Numbered from the stretch's first letter, positions 37,901-46,749 are shown. The stretch is DNA of 64,000 nt from Verrucomicrobiota bacterium (GCA_947454705.1 CANGKZ010000009.1:62001-126000), one strand, 5' to 3'. Numbers and translations are program-made. The notes: generated by a model from the letters alone, not told the origin.

Positions 37901-39300
37901 AGGACCCGGGATCGGTCAGCCGCATCCAGGAACAATTGCTGCAAAGTGGCGAACTCACGCGCGGGTTGAATGATCGATTGCAGGAGATCTCCGGCAATGA
38001 ATCCGCCCGGGCCATCGATGCCACCGCGGAATTGGTCCGGCAGGGGCTCGGCGCCCGCGCGGGCGTGGGCGAGCAGGAAGCGCGCAAGGGAATCGATGCG
38101 CTCAAGAATGGCGTGGAGCGAGCGGCGAGTCGGGTGCTGGGCGACGACACCGAGGCGCTTCGGATGGCGGCCGAAGAGTTGGATGCCCTGAGCGGTGAAC
38201 TGGAGCGCGAAATGACCGAGGCGCGTCAACGCGAACCCGGTCGCGGAAACGGAACTGCAAACGGCACCGGAAGCAGCACCAACTCCCTCGCCGGAAACGC
38301 GCCGGGATCCCGCACGAATTCTGCAGCCAACCGCGCCCGGAGTGCAGGACGAGGTCAACCGTCCGATCCGTCGTCGACCGACGGGCAGGACGCGCAAGCT
38401 TCGGCACCAGGTCAGGGACAATCGGCCGAAGGCGATGCCGACGCTGCATCTGCGGGCGCGAATTCACGCCAAGCCCAGGCCCGAGCAGACCGATCCCAGT
38501 CGCAGGGGCAAGGGCAGGGGCAGGGACAAGGAGAAGGACAGGGACGGCGTCCCGGCCAACGCCCGGGTCAGGGTCAGGGCCAAGGCCAAGGACAGTCCGA
38601 CAACCAGGATCAAGCTGCGGCGGATGGGCAGTCGCCTGGCGCAGGTGAGGCCCAAGGCCAATCTCAGGGGCAAGGGCAAGGGCAGGGTCAGGGCCAAGGT
38701 CAGAACCCCGGTCGTGGTCAGCGACGTTCCGGAGCCAATGCCGATCGCTCGCGTCAGCAGGCCTCGGCCCCGCGCGATGGTGCTCAACCCGGTGGTGGTG
38801 GCGGCGGCGGCGCGAACGGGGAAGCACCTGGAGATGGAACTTTGAACCCGCTCGACCTCGGAGCATTTGGTGGTGCGGACAATGGCGGCGGAGGCCGTGG
38901 AGGTGGCGGACGCTACAACGGCGGTCCGCTGACCGGCGCTGATTTCGCGCCATGGGCCGACCGGCTGCGCGATGCCGAGGATCTTGTGGACATGCCAGAA
39001 CTGCGAAGCGGCATCGCCAGCGCTCGCGAACGGGCGCGTCTGGCCCGATTGGAATACCGGCGCGAAGGCAAGAAGCCGGATTGGGCGGTGGTGGAATTGC
39101 AGGTCTTGAAGCCGCTGGTTGAGGTGCGACGCCAGATCCGCGAAGAACTCGGACGACGCAACACGCAGGACCCGCTCGCGCCGATCGATCGCGATGCGGT
39201 GCCGACGCGTTTTGCCGACCAGGTGCGTCGCTACTACGAGACCTTGGGTCGCGATTCCAAGAGTGCCAGCGCTGCGGGCGAGAAGGGGAAGGCACCTTGA
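34945..39300 (+). CDS. Large membrane / coiled-coil protein with Gly-Gln repeat
   Basis: A 1451-residue protein, the largest of the MoxR cluster, resembling DUF4175-type proteins at its N-terminus. Two helices lie at ~25-75 and one at ~137-158. A beta-rich periplasmic-like region (~170-490) follows, then a poly-Gly linker (~508-522). A long Gln/Glu/Arg-rich predicted coiled coil runs from ~630 to 1080 (for example RLQELARRQQDVNERLKELQ). After this comes a low-complexity zone with Gly-Gln repeats (~1185-1260), and finally a short helical domain (TGADFAPWADRLRDAEDLVD). The ATG at 34945 overlaps the BatA-like stop. It may be a tether spanning the periplasm; this is inference from architecture. 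Confidence 0.85.
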   Translation: MKSSLLHYRLRPVVFRLWLIRWFQESAVVAAAAAAILFVSGWLLGAVAPSLSGVVGWGIVSTALGIIAWRTVVRWSALDEFDAAALAVEHRHPELKGLLLTAVKQRPGPDGRYHFLQQHLIDEAITHGVRNPWPGSVPAWRIAAWTVAPLAALVMCTLSLRTVPGTFRSNTVKSPVGKPLFSGVEVTPGDTVMERGSSLVVLARFGKAPAQGAELVLSASGEPERRIPLVRSLSDPVFGGRVPELVRDLKYRVEYAGTRTREFTVKLFELPRLEHANVNVEFPAYTHLPAREIKDTRRLSAVEGSRMTWQFLLNKPVQSAVLVQRGAVTNRIELTTATNSATLTWAGVPVTTNATYELRLTDADGRTNRAPAQFVIEALPNRVPELKLASPRGDLKPSPLEEVRFDGTVWDDFGVNAFGIAVTRPGAETQFIELGRDIAGREKKAFHHLLRLEDLGVKPDQLLAWFVWMDDVGPDGAVRRTTGDLYFAEVRPFDEVFREAQGGGEGDESGGGGGGGGGGGDQGGKLAELQKQVINATWKLQRERGSRPASGGKSGSEGSAKPGSKIIPGTSSVRSSEYRSLTVTSFRSHSGVMGQVAAQDGASGPTRRAPRRTAGAATNAASAAVPRGGTGRFEDDLKAVQDGAEQALEQARESMEQAQNPESRALWKSAIAAMERSLEALRKSDRSPQSLAEALVDEQAAYQTLLQLRARETEVTRGRNRSRGQGQGGSANQRQIDQLDLTQSENRYETQRSAQSQQSAERRAQLQILSRLQELARRQQDVNERLKELQTALQEARTPEEREELQRRLKRLQEEQRQMLSDVDEVQQRMNRPEAQSQMAESKQQLEQAREELQKAAEATGEGRVSQALASGSRAEQKLEKMRDELRRDSSNAFSEELRQLRNEAREMQRREEEIARQLRNQSGTAEKRLTDSGGAKEKLLKDLAEQKRSITNLVSRATQISEQSEASEPLLSRQLYDTLRNYQQQDPGSVSRIQEQLLQSGELTRGLNDRLQEISGNESARAIDATAELVRQGLGARAGVGEQEARKGIDALKNGVERAASRVLGDDTEALRMAAEELDALSGELEREMTEARQREPGRGNGTANGTGSSTNSLAGNAPGSRTNSAANRARSAGRGQPSDPSSTDGQDAQASAPGQGQSAEGDADAASAGANSRQAQARADRSQSQGQGQGQGQGEGQGRRPGQRPGQGQGQGQGQSDNQDQAAADGQSPGAGEAQGQSQGQGQGQGQGQGQNPGRGQRRSGANADRSRQQASAPRDGAQPGGGGGGGANGEAPGDGTLNPLDLGAFGGADNGGGGRGGGGRYNGGPLTGADFAPWADRLRDAEDLVDMPELRSGIASARERARLARLEYRREGKKPDWAVVELQVLKPLVEVRRQIREELGRRNTQDPLAPIDRDAVPTRFADQVRRYYETLGRDSKSASAAGEKGKAP
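38490..38715 (+). repeat. In-frame (CAGGGN)n hexanucleotide repeat encoding Gly-Gln
   Basis: Imperfect tandem CAGGGC/CAAGGN units occur in blocks at about 38500-38540, 38567-38600 and 38660-38705. They keep the frame and encode (GQ)n within the 1451-residue membrane protein. Hexamer units preserve frame when copy number changes. Confidence 0.8.
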
Positions 39301-39301
39301 C

Positions 39302-41686
39302 GTGATTGCCGAAGGTTCCATTTCCCTGTCCGCGGGCTCATGGCTCGTGCCGCTCGCGGCCGCGATGGCGTTGGGCTTGATCTTTCTGCTCTGGGGCCTG
39401 CGTTCCGTTCGTGTCGGCTCCGCGGGGCCGATCAGTGCGGTGCTCAAAGTCATCGCCTTGCTCGCGCTCGCGCTTTGTCTCGTCGAACCGCTCTGGAACG
39501 GCATGCGGGCGCGTCCGGGCGCCAACGTGGTCGCAGTCCTCGCCGACAACAGCCAGGGCCTTCAAATCCACGACGCCGGTCATGCCACCAGCCGCGGGGA
39601 TGAATTGAAGGACCTGCTCGATCGCGGTCGTGTTGGATGGCTGGCGCGATTGGGCGAGCTGTTCGAAGTGCGACGCTATTTCTTCGACGCCCGACTCCAA
39701 AGTTCCCGCGAGTTTTCCGAACTCGATTTCAAGGGGCGTTCGTCCGCCATGGTCACCGCGCTGCAAAATCTGGCCGAGCGCTACAAGGGACGCCCGCTCG
39801 CCGGAATCCTCCTGCTCACGGATGGCAACGCGACCGACCTCAAGGATCGCGTGCCTTCGTGGACCGGTCTCCCGCCCGTGTATCCCGTGGTGCTCGGAAC
39901 CGCGGACCGATTGAAGGATGTGTCCATTCGCCAGCTGAACACCGAGCGCAGTGCGTTTGAGGATGCACCGGTGGTGGTGCAGAGCCGACTGGAGTCGCAC
40001 GGGTTTGCCGGCGGGCAGTTGGTCGCGCGGGTGACCGACCAGACCGGCAAGATTGTTCAGGAGCAAACGGTGTCTGCACCCGGTGAAGGCGGCACCACGC
40101 CGGTGCGTTTCCAACTCAAGCCCACGGCCGCGGGCGTGTCGTTCTTCCAGGTCGGCGTTCGGGCTGCGGCGGAATCCGGCGGTGGATCGTTTGCCACCAA
40201 TACGGCCGAAGCCACGCTGGCCAACAACACCCGCATCGTGGTCGCGGATCGCGGACGCGGGCCGCATCGAATTCTGTACGTCTCGGGCCGCCCCAACTGG
40301 GAATTCAAATTCCTCAATCGCGCGCTGCAGGAAGATGATCAATTGCAGCTCGTGGGCCTCATTCGCGTGGCCAAGCGCGAGCCCAAGTTTGAGTTCCGCG
40401 GTCGTTCCGGCGAGACCAGCAATCCGCTCTTCCGCGGCTTTGGCGATCAGAGCCGCGAGGGCGCAGAGCGGTACGATCAGCCGGTGCTGAGCCGCATCAA
40501 TCCGCGCGATGCGATTGAGCTTCGATCCGGTTTCCCGCGCACCGCCGAGGAGTTGTACCCGTATGCGGCGGTGATCGTGGACGATTTGGAATCGGCGTTT
40601 TTCTCGGCGGATCAGGCGGCACTGTTGCAGAAGTTTGTGTCCGAACGCGGCGGCGGGTTCCTCATGCTCGGGGGCATGGAGAGTTTTCAACAGGGCGAGT
40701 ACAAGCGCACGCCCATCGGCGAAATGCTTCCGGTGTATCTCGACCGAACCGAGGAGGCGAAATCCTCCGGTGCCATGAGGTTCAATCTGGCCCGGGAAGG
40801 CTGGCTCCTGCCGTGGGCGCGGATTCGCGACAATGAATCGGATGAACGCGCCCGCATGGAAGCCATGCCCAAATTTGAGGTGGTCAACCGGGTCGGCGAT
40901 GCCAAGCCCGGCGCATCGGTCGTGGCGACCGTGGCCGATGAATCGGGTCAGGAAGTACCCGCGTTGGTCGTTCAACGATTTGGACTGGGCCGAACCGCGG
41001 CGTTGACCGTGGGCGACGTCTGGCGCTGGGGCATGAAGGATGCCGTGGCACACGCCGACATGGACAAGGGATGGCGTCAGCTCGTTCGCTGGCTGGTGTC
41101 CGACGTTCCAAACCGCGTGGACATTTCCGCGGAGCCGGTCCCCGGGGATGCCAACGGAGCCATGCGAATCCAAGTGCGGGCACGCGATGCCTCGTACCTC
41201 CCGCTGGACAACGCCACGGTGGCGCTGGAGGTCGAGCCGGTCGTGTTCCGCCCCAATGGTCGCGCCACCAACGCGGCACCTTCGCTTCGCCTGCAAGTGG
41301 AACCCTCCGCCAGTGAGCCCGGCGTGTATGAAGCCGTGTACGTGCCGAGGGAAACCGCCGGATATCGGGCCAAAGTCACCGTGACCGACACCCAGCGTGC
41401 GGAAGTGGGACGCGCGGAAACCGGCTGGACCTCGGATCTCGCTGCCGAGGAATTCGCATCGCTTGCCCCGAATCGTGCGCTGCTGGAACAGATCGCCAGC
41501 GCGACCGGTGGAGCGGTGGTGACTGCATCAAAATTGGACGACTGGGTCCGCACCCTGTCTTCGCGTCCCGCCCCGGTGATGGAGCCGTGGTCGCGTCCGC
41601 TCTGGCACACGCCGGTGTTGTTCCTGATTGCGATGGGATGTCTGCTGGCCGAATGGGGATTGCGACGCTGGAAAGGACTCCCGTGA
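39302..41686 (+). CDS. BatA-like / GATase-like membrane protein with degenerate metal site
   Basis: A 794-residue membrane protein starting at a GTG at 39302, two bases after the previous stop, with AAGGGGAAGG upstream; the next in-frame ATG (39365) would cut into the first helix. Two N-terminal helices (SWLVPLAAAMALGLIFLLWG and VIALLALALCLVEPLW) precede a VWA-like fold whose motif reads DNSQG, lacking the second Ser of DxSxS, although ILLLTDGNATD is retained. The centre has HRILYVSGRPNWEFKFLNRAL and GGGFLMLGGMESF, features of the GATase-like domain common in such clusters. A C-terminal helix ends the protein. Likely a partner of the BatA-like protein. Confidence 0.87.
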   Translation: MIAEGSISLSAGSWLVPLAAAMALGLIFLLWGLRSVRVGSAGPISAVLKVIALLALALCLVEPLWNGMRARPGANVVAVLADNSQGLQIHDAGHATSRGDELKDLLDRGRVGWLARLGELFEVRRYFFDARLQSSREFSELDFKGRSSAMVTALQNLAERYKGRPLAGILLLTDGNATDLKDRVPSWTGLPPVYPVVLGTADRLKDVSIRQLNTERSAFEDAPVVVQSRLESHGFAGGQLVARVTDQTGKIVQEQTVSAPGEGGTTPVRFQLKPTAAGVSFFQVGVRAAAESGGGSFATNTAEATLANNTRIVVADRGRGPHRILYVSGRPNWEFKFLNRALQEDDQLQLVGLIRVAKREPKFEFRGRSGETSNPLFRGFGDQSREGAERYDQPVLSRINPRDAIELRSGFPRTAEELYPYAAVIVDDLESAFFSADQAALLQKFVSERGGGFLMLGGMESFQQGEYKRTPIGEMLPVYLDRTEEAKSSGAMRFNLAREGWLLPWARIRDNESDERARMEAMPKFEVVNRVGDAKPGASVVATVADESGQEVPALVVQRFGLGRTAALTVGDVWRWGMKDAVAHADMDKGWRQLVRWLVSDVPNRVDISAEPVPGDANGAMRIQVRARDASYLPLDNATVALEVEPVVFRPNGRATNAAPSLRLQVEPSASEPGVYEAVYVPRETAGYRAKVTVTDTQRAEVGRAETGWTSDLAAEEFASLAPNRALLEQIASATGGAVVTASKLDDWVRTLSSRPAPVMEPWSRPLWHTPVLFLIAMGCLLAEWGLRRWKGLP

Positions 41687-42678
41687 ACCCGATGCGACTT
41701 CTTCGTTTCCCGCTGCTGCTCTGCGCCTGCGCCTTGGCCTCGCTCGCTGCGGAGCCGGTGCCGGTGCCCGTCGCGGATTCGCCGCAGGTGTTGATCGTGA
41801 TGGGGGCCGAGGGCGATGCGGACTTGGGCGGAAAGTTTCGCACCCAGGTCGGACAGTGGACCAACGCCTGCGCCCGCGCCGGTGCGAGTTTTGAGGTCTT
41901 CGGCGTTGCGCCTGCCGGAGCGGAAACCGATCGCGAACAACTTCGGTTGCGCATCGCGGCGTCGCCGACGAATGGAGTGTCGCCGTTGTGGATTGTGCTC
42001 GTGGGCCACGGCACGTGGGACGGACAGGATGCGAAGTTCAACCTGCGCGGACCCGACATCACCGCAGCGGAAATGGCGCAATGGTTAAAGCCGGTGACGC
42101 GTCCGCTGGCGGTCATCAACACCGCATCGGCCAGTGCGCCGTGGATCCCGGCGTTGAAGGGGCCTCGACGCGTGATCATTTCCGCCACGCGGAGCGGCGA
42201 TGAACAGAATTACACGCGCTTTGGTGGATTCCTCGCCGAAGCGATTGCCGATCCTTCGGGGGACTTGGATCAGGATGGTCAGACTTCGTTGTTGGAGGCC
42301 TTTCTTCGGGCCTCCACGCAGACCTCAGAATGGTATGCGACTGCGGGTCGGCTCGCGACCGAGCATCCGTTGATCGATGACAATGCCGACGGACTCGGCA
42401 CCCCGGCGGCGTGGTTCCGCGGCACGCGCGCGACCAAGATGGCCAGCGGTGGAGCGCGTCCGGATGGGGGAGTCTCGCGTCAGTTCGTTCTCGTTCAGAG
42501 CCCGTGGGAAAAGCAGCTCCCGCCCGAGCAACGTGCGCGTCGCGATGCCCTCGAACTCGAACTGAACCGCCTGCGCGACCGTCGTCCCGAACCACCGAAC
42601 GACGCCTACTATCAAAAGATCGAAGCCATCGCGCTGGAGCTGGCCCGCCTCCAGGCTCAGCCCCAGTCCGCGCCGTGA
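41683..42678 (+). CDS. Caspase/C13-peptidase-like protein, probably inactive
   Basis: A 331-residue exported protein from the GTG at 41683 (AAGGA 5-8 bases upstream; ATG 41692 is the alternative). A signal peptide (LLRFPLLLCACALASLAA) is followed by an alpha/beta domain. LWIVLVGHGTWDG matches the His-Gly motif of C13/caspase-fold peptidases. The expected cysteine-bearing strand reads PLAVINTASASAPW, with no Cys, so catalysis is doubtful. A C-terminal helix (EQRARRDALELELNRLRDRR) is rich in charge. Its start overlaps the previous stop by 4 bases (GTGA). It ends the MoxR cluster. The fold assignment is by motif only. Confidence 0.68.
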   Translation: MNPMRLLRFPLLLCACALASLAAEPVPVPVADSPQVLIVMGAEGDADLGGKFRTQVGQWTNACARAGASFEVFGVAPAGAETDREQLRLRIAASPTNGVSPLWIVLVGHGTWDGQDAKFNLRGPDITAAEMAQWLKPVTRPLAVINTASASAPWIPALKGPRRVIISATRSGDEQNYTRFGGFLAEAIADPSGDLDQDGQTSLLEAFLRASTQTSEWYATAGRLATEHPLIDDNADGLGTPAAWFRGTRATKMASGGARPDGGVSRQFVLVQSPWEKQLPPEQRARRDALELELNRLRDRRPEPPNDAYYQKIEAIALELARLQAQPQSAP

Positions 42679-42863
42679 GATTTGCAGGCGGAAGTTGAAC
42701 GGTTGAAAAGATGAAGAGTTGAAGGGGGGGGTAGTTACGGCGCCGCGCCGACCGCGCCGTCCCATCTTGCGGTGAGGCTCCGCGGCTCAAAAACTCGAAG
42801 CCTCCCGATTCTTCTCCTCCCCGGACTTGAACACTCACCGCGGGCCGGGTCAGTGTCTCCGCG

Positions 42864-45425
42864 ATGTCACACCCCCGTCTTCGTCGTGGCCCGGCCGCGT
42901 CCCTGCTTGGACTCTGCCTGGGACTGGGAATGCTCTGGAATTCCGCGCTGGTTCGCGCTGCCGTTCAGGACGGCGCCACCCCGGTCGAATCGCTCAAGGT
43001 CGCACGGGGCTTCAAGGTCGAGCTGCTGTACTCGGTCCCCAAGGATCAGCAGGGATCCTGGGTGTCGATGTGCCTCGATCCGAAGGGACGCCTGATCGTG
43101 TCGGATCAGTACGGAAAGCTTTACCGCATCACCGTTCCGTCCGTGGGCTCCACCGCCGCGCCCAAAATTGAGCTGCTCGATGTCGCGATCGGCAGCGCGC
43201 AGGGCCTGTTGTACGCCTTCGACAGCCTGTACGTGATGTGCGCCGAGCAGAAGTACCAGGGCCGGGGCCTGTACCGATTGCGGGACACCCAGGGCAAGGA
43301 CCAGTTCGACGAGGTGAAACTCCTCCGCAAGCTCGACGGCGGCGGCGAACACGGACCCCACGCCATCCTGCTTTCGCCCGATGGCAAGTCGCTCACCATC
43401 GTCTCCGGCAACCAGACCAAGGTGACCGAGATCTCCTCGTCCCGCGTGCCCAAGGTCTGGTCCGAGGATCATCTCCTCCCGCGCCTGTGGGATGGCAACG
43501 GCTTCATGAAGGGCGTGCTCGCCCCGGGCGGATGGATCGCCGAGACGGATCCCGAGGGACGCGACTGGGAATTGATCGCGACCGGATTCCGCAACGAATA
43601 CGACGCCGCGTACAACCGCGACGGCGAATTGTTCACCTTCGATGCCGACATGGAGTGGGATCTCAACACGCCCTGGTACCGGCCCACGCGTGTGAATCAC
43701 GTCGTCAGCGGCGCCGAATTCGGATGGCGCAGCGGCGCAGGCAAGTGGCCCGCGTACTATCCCGACAGCCTCGGCGCGGTGGTCAATGTCGGCCCCGGCT
43801 CCCCGACCGGTGTGACCTTCGGCTACGGCGCGAAGTTCCCGGCGAAATACCAGGAGGCCCTCTACATCAACGATTGGAGCTACGGCAAACTCTACGCCGT
43901 TCATCTCCAGCCCGCCGGCTCCGGCTACAACGGCCAGCTCGAGGAATTCATTTCCGGATCCCCGCTGCCGCTGACCGATCTGGTGGTGAATCCCGCGGAC
44001 GGGGCGTTGTACTTCACCATCGGTGGACGCAAGACGCAGTCGGGTCTGTACCGCGTGACCTACGCCGGTGCTGATTCCACCGCTCCGTCGAAGGGAATGA
44101 AGGGTGGCGAAAAGGAACGCGCCCAGCGTCGTCGCTTGGAATCCTTCCACGGGCATGCCGATCCGAAGGCCATTGCTGAAGCCTGGCCGTTCCTGAAGAG
44201 CCCCGACCGCAACCTGCGCTTCGCCGCACGGATTGCGCTCGAATGGCAGCCGGTGGAAACCTGGCGCGAGCGCGCCCTCGCCGAGAAGAATCCCGAGGCC
44301 TCCATTCAGGCCCTCATCGCGCTGAGCCGCGTGAGCCACCGCGATCGCTTCCATTCCAAGCCCACCGATCCGGCTCCGGACGCCGTCCTGCAGGAAAAGA
44401 TCTTCGACGCGCTCCAGCGGATTTCCTGGTCGCGCCTGAATGAGACCCACCAGATCGAATGGCTGCGCGCGAATGCACTTCTCTTCACCCGGTTTGGTCC
44501 GCCGAGCCAGGCCATCCGCAGTGCGCTGCTGGCCCGCGTGAGCCCGCTGTATCCGGCCCGCACCCGCGAGCTGAACGCTGAGCTTGCCTCATTTCTGGTC
44601 TACCTCGAAGCGCCCGATGCCGCCGCCCGCCTCGTCGCTGCGCTCAACGCGGCTCCGTCGCAGGAGGAACAATTGGATCTCGCCCGGACGATCCGTGTGC
44701 TCAAGACCGGATGGACCCCGGACCTGCGTCGCGCGTACCTGAATTGGTTCCTCAAGGCGGCCAGCTTCCGCGGTGGTGCGTCGCTCGCGGGATTCCTCCG
44801 CGACATGAAGGCCGATGCCGTGGCGACGATGTCGGACGCCGAGAAGGTCCAGCTGGCCGATGTGCTCAACGCCAAGCCGGTGGTAAAGAAACCCCTCGAA
44901 AACCTGCTGGCCGGCCGGTCCACGGTGCAGGAGTGGAAGGTCTCGGATGTCACGCCGGCTCTGGCCACCGGGCTGCGTCACCGGAATTTCCAGAAGGGGC
45001 ATGACCTCTTCGGTGCCGTGGGTTGCTTCAACTGCCACCGTTTTGCCGGCGACGGCGGCGCGGTCGGACCCGACCTCACTGGAATCGGCGGACGCTTCAG
45101 CCCGAAGGATCTGCTCGAATCGATCATCGAACCCTCCAAGGAAGTCAGCGACCAGTACGCCCCGATCGTGATCACCACGAAGAAGGGCGACACGGTCACC
45201 GGCCGCGTGGCAAACCTCAATGAAGAGGTGATGATGATCATGGAGGACATGTCGGCCCCTGGTGATTTCACCAACGTGCGCCGCAGCGACATCGTGAAGA
45301 TCGAGCCTTCGAAGATCTCCCCCATGCCCGAGGGATTGCTGAACACGCTGAAGCAGGACGAGATTCTCGACCTGATGGCGTTCCTGCTGTCGCGCGGTGA
45401 TCGCAATGCCCCGGTGTTCAAATGA
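42864..45425 (+). CDS. PVC-type putative haem-binding dehydrogenase with c-type domain
   Basis: An 853-residue exported protein. The ATG at 42864 starts a signal peptide (LLGLCLGLGMLWNSALVRA). Residues ~40-400 form a six-bladed propeller of the PQQ/sugar-dehydrogenase-like type (RGFKVELLYSVP, ISDWSYGKLYAV-like blades, TDLVVNPADGALYFTIGG). Helical HEAT-like repeats cover ~420-690. The C-terminal cytochrome c domain has C721-FNC-H725 in GAVGCFNCHRFAGDGG, followed by LLESIIEPSKEVSDQY, the signature of the PVC haem-binding family. It probably oxidises a sugar or alcohol in the periplasm; substrate unknown. It overlaps the next gene by 4 bases. Confidence 0.92.
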   Translation: MSHPRLRRGPAASLLGLCLGLGMLWNSALVRAAVQDGATPVESLKVARGFKVELLYSVPKDQQGSWVSMCLDPKGRLIVSDQYGKLYRITVPSVGSTAAPKIELLDVAIGSAQGLLYAFDSLYVMCAEQKYQGRGLYRLRDTQGKDQFDEVKLLRKLDGGGEHGPHAILLSPDGKSLTIVSGNQTKVTEISSSRVPKVWSEDHLLPRLWDGNGFMKGVLAPGGWIAETDPEGRDWELIATGFRNEYDAAYNRDGELFTFDADMEWDLNTPWYRPTRVNHVVSGAEFGWRSGAGKWPAYYPDSLGAVVNVGPGSPTGVTFGYGAKFPAKYQEALYINDWSYGKLYAVHLQPAGSGYNGQLEEFISGSPLPLTDLVVNPADGALYFTIGGRKTQSGLYRVTYAGADSTAPSKGMKGGEKERAQRRRLESFHGHADPKAIAEAWPFLKSPDRNLRFAARIALEWQPVETWRERALAEKNPEASIQALIALSRVSHRDRFHSKPTDPAPDAVLQEKIFDALQRISWSRLNETHQIEWLRANALLFTRFGPPSQAIRSALLARVSPLYPARTRELNAELASFLVYLEAPDAAARLVAALNAAPSQEEQLDLARTIRVLKTGWTPDLRRAYLNWFLKAASFRGGASLAGFLRDMKADAVATMSDAEKVQLADVLNAKPVVKKPLENLLAGRSTVQEWKVSDVTPALATGLRHRNFQKGHDLFGAVGCFNCHRFAGDGGAVGPDLTGIGGRFSPKDLLESIIEPSKEVSDQYAPIVITTKKGDTVTGRVANLNEEVMMIMEDMSAPGDFTNVRRSDIVKIEPSKISPMPEGLLNTLKQDEILDLMAFLLSRGDRNAPVFK

Positions 45426-46279
45426 GCCGGCCCGCATCCATTGTTCAGCGCCTGGCGGCTTCGGTCGGTCTGGCTGTTTTCTGTCTCGGCGGTGGAGCGA
45501 TTCCGTTCGCCGCCACGGCTGCCGAGCCTCCTGCAAAGGTGCTGCCGTTTCCCGGCACCACCTTTGCCGTGGAGGGACACACCGCGTTCCTCATCCTGCC
45601 CGAACAGGGGGCGGGTACCAAAAAGGAGGCAGCGGGACGCCCGTGGGTTTGGTACACGCCCACGTTGCCCGGATTGCCCGGGCCGGAGGAGCGGTGGATG
45701 TTCCGTCGTTTCCTCGATGCCGGCATTGCCATCGCCGGGGTGGATGCCGGCGAGTCGTACGGAAGTCCGGATGGCAACAAGGTGTTCGATGCCTTTTACC
45801 GCGAAGTGACGCGGTCCCGCGGGCTCGGCAAAAAGCCCGTGTTTCTTGCCCGAAGCCGCGGAGGCCTGATGGCCCTGAGCTGGGCCGCGGAACATCCGCG
45901 ATCGGTGGGTGGCATCGCCGGGATCTATCCGGTGTTCGACCTGTCGAGCTATCCCGGTCTGGAAAAGGCGGCCCCGGCCTATCACCTGAGTCGGTTGGAT
46001 CTGGAACGCCGGCTGACCCGGTATAATCCGGTGGATCGCCTGCGTTCGCTGGCCCGCGCGCGTGTGCCGCTGTTTTTGCTGCATGGCGATGTGGACACGC
46101 TCGTTCCACTGGCGCGGAATTCGGGTGAGGTCGCGCGCCGATACCGGGAGCTCAAGGGCCCGGTGGAATTGCAGATCGCCAAGGGGCAGGGGCATTCCAT
46201 GTGGCCCGGCTTTTTCGAATGCGAGCCGCTGGTTTCATTTGTGATACGCACCGAACTCGCCGCGGCCCGGGCCCGCTGA
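45422..46279 (+). CDS. Secreted alpha/beta hydrolase
   Basis: A 285-residue exported hydrolase. The signal peptide is ASVGLAVFCLGGGAIPFAATA. The nucleophile elbow reads ARSRGG, with Ser in a slightly unusual context; the Asp is in HGDVDTLVP and the His in GQGHSMW, so a Ser-Asp-His triad is complete. It resembles prolyl-oligopeptidase-like or acetyl-xylan-esterase-like hydrolases common in Planctomycetota and Verrucomicrobiota. Its ATG overlaps the haem-binding dehydrogenase stop by 4 bases, hinting at action on a common substrate. That substrate is not known. Confidence 0.85.
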   Translation: MSRPASIVQRLAASVGLAVFCLGGGAIPFAATAAEPPAKVLPFPGTTFAVEGHTAFLILPEQGAGTKKEAAGRPWVWYTPTLPGLPGPEERWMFRRFLDAGIAIAGVDAGESYGSPDGNKVFDAFYREVTRSRGLGKKPVFLARSRGGLMALSWAAEHPRSVGGIAGIYPVFDLSSYPGLEKAAPAYHLSRLDLERRLTRYNPVDRLRSLARARVPLFLLHGDVDTLVPLARNSGEVARRYRELKGPVELQIAKGQGHSMWPGFFECEPLVSFVIRTELAAARAR

Positions 46280-46290
46280 TTTTGCTTCGG

Positions 46291-46734
46291 ATGAACTGGG
46301 ATCATTACTTCATGGAGATCGCCCGGACGGTGGCGCTGCGGTCGAAGGACCCGGCGACGCGCGTGGGCGCTGTGATCGTCGAACCGACCACCCACGCCGT
46401 GAAGGCCACGGGGTACAACGGCATGCCGGCCGGGATGGTGGAGACGGCGGAGCTCTGGGAGCGTCCCACCAAGTACCAGTACATCTGCCACGCGGAAGCC
46501 AATGCGATCCACTTCGCCGCCCGCAACGGGGCGCCGGTGGCTGGGTGCACGCTCTACGTGACCGGCCTGTTCCCGTGCGCCAATTGCGCCAAGGCCATCG
46601 TGCAATCCGGGATCAAGCGCGTGGTGGTGCCCACCGACCACATGAACGAGCGCTGGACCGAAGAGATCCAGATCGCCAAGCGCATCCTGTCGGAAACCGG
46701 CGTCGGTTGGGACGAAGTCGAAGCCCCGAAATAG
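46291..46734 (+). CDS. Deoxycytidylate (dCMP) deaminase
   Basis: A 147-residue cytosolic enzyme making dUMP for dTTP synthesis. Zinc ligands are visible in CHAEANAI (His and catalytic Glu) and PCANC (two Cys). The N-terminus MNWDHYFMEIARTVALRSKDP, with TRVGAVIV, is diagnostic of the dCMP deaminase/ComEB group. The ATG at 46291 is 12 bases after the hydrolase stop. Codon use looks like its neighbours. It converges on the NADH dehydrogenase gene with 15 bases between stops and no clear terminator. Confidence 0.94.
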   Translation: MNWDHYFMEIARTVALRSKDPATRVGAVIVEPTTHAVKATGYNGMPAGMVETAELWERPTKYQYICHAEANAIHFAARNGAPVAGCTLYVTGLFPCANCAKAIVQSGIKRVVVPTDHMNERWTEEIQIAKRILSETGVGWDEVEAPK

Positions 46735-46749
46735 CGGCGTGGCGCAGCC

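Noticed and set aside
35074-38421. A 1115-codon minus-strand open frame opposite the large coiled-coil gene
   Set aside because: Long antisense frames arise from codon bias in GC-rich genes. No recognisable domain is present, while the plus strand encodes coherent helices and fits the operon overlaps.
41683-42678. Effector of a caspase-based defence system
   Set aside because: The catalytic cysteine seems absent, the protein carries a signal peptide, and the gene is embedded in a MoxR envelope cluster rather than beside sensors or reverse transcriptases.
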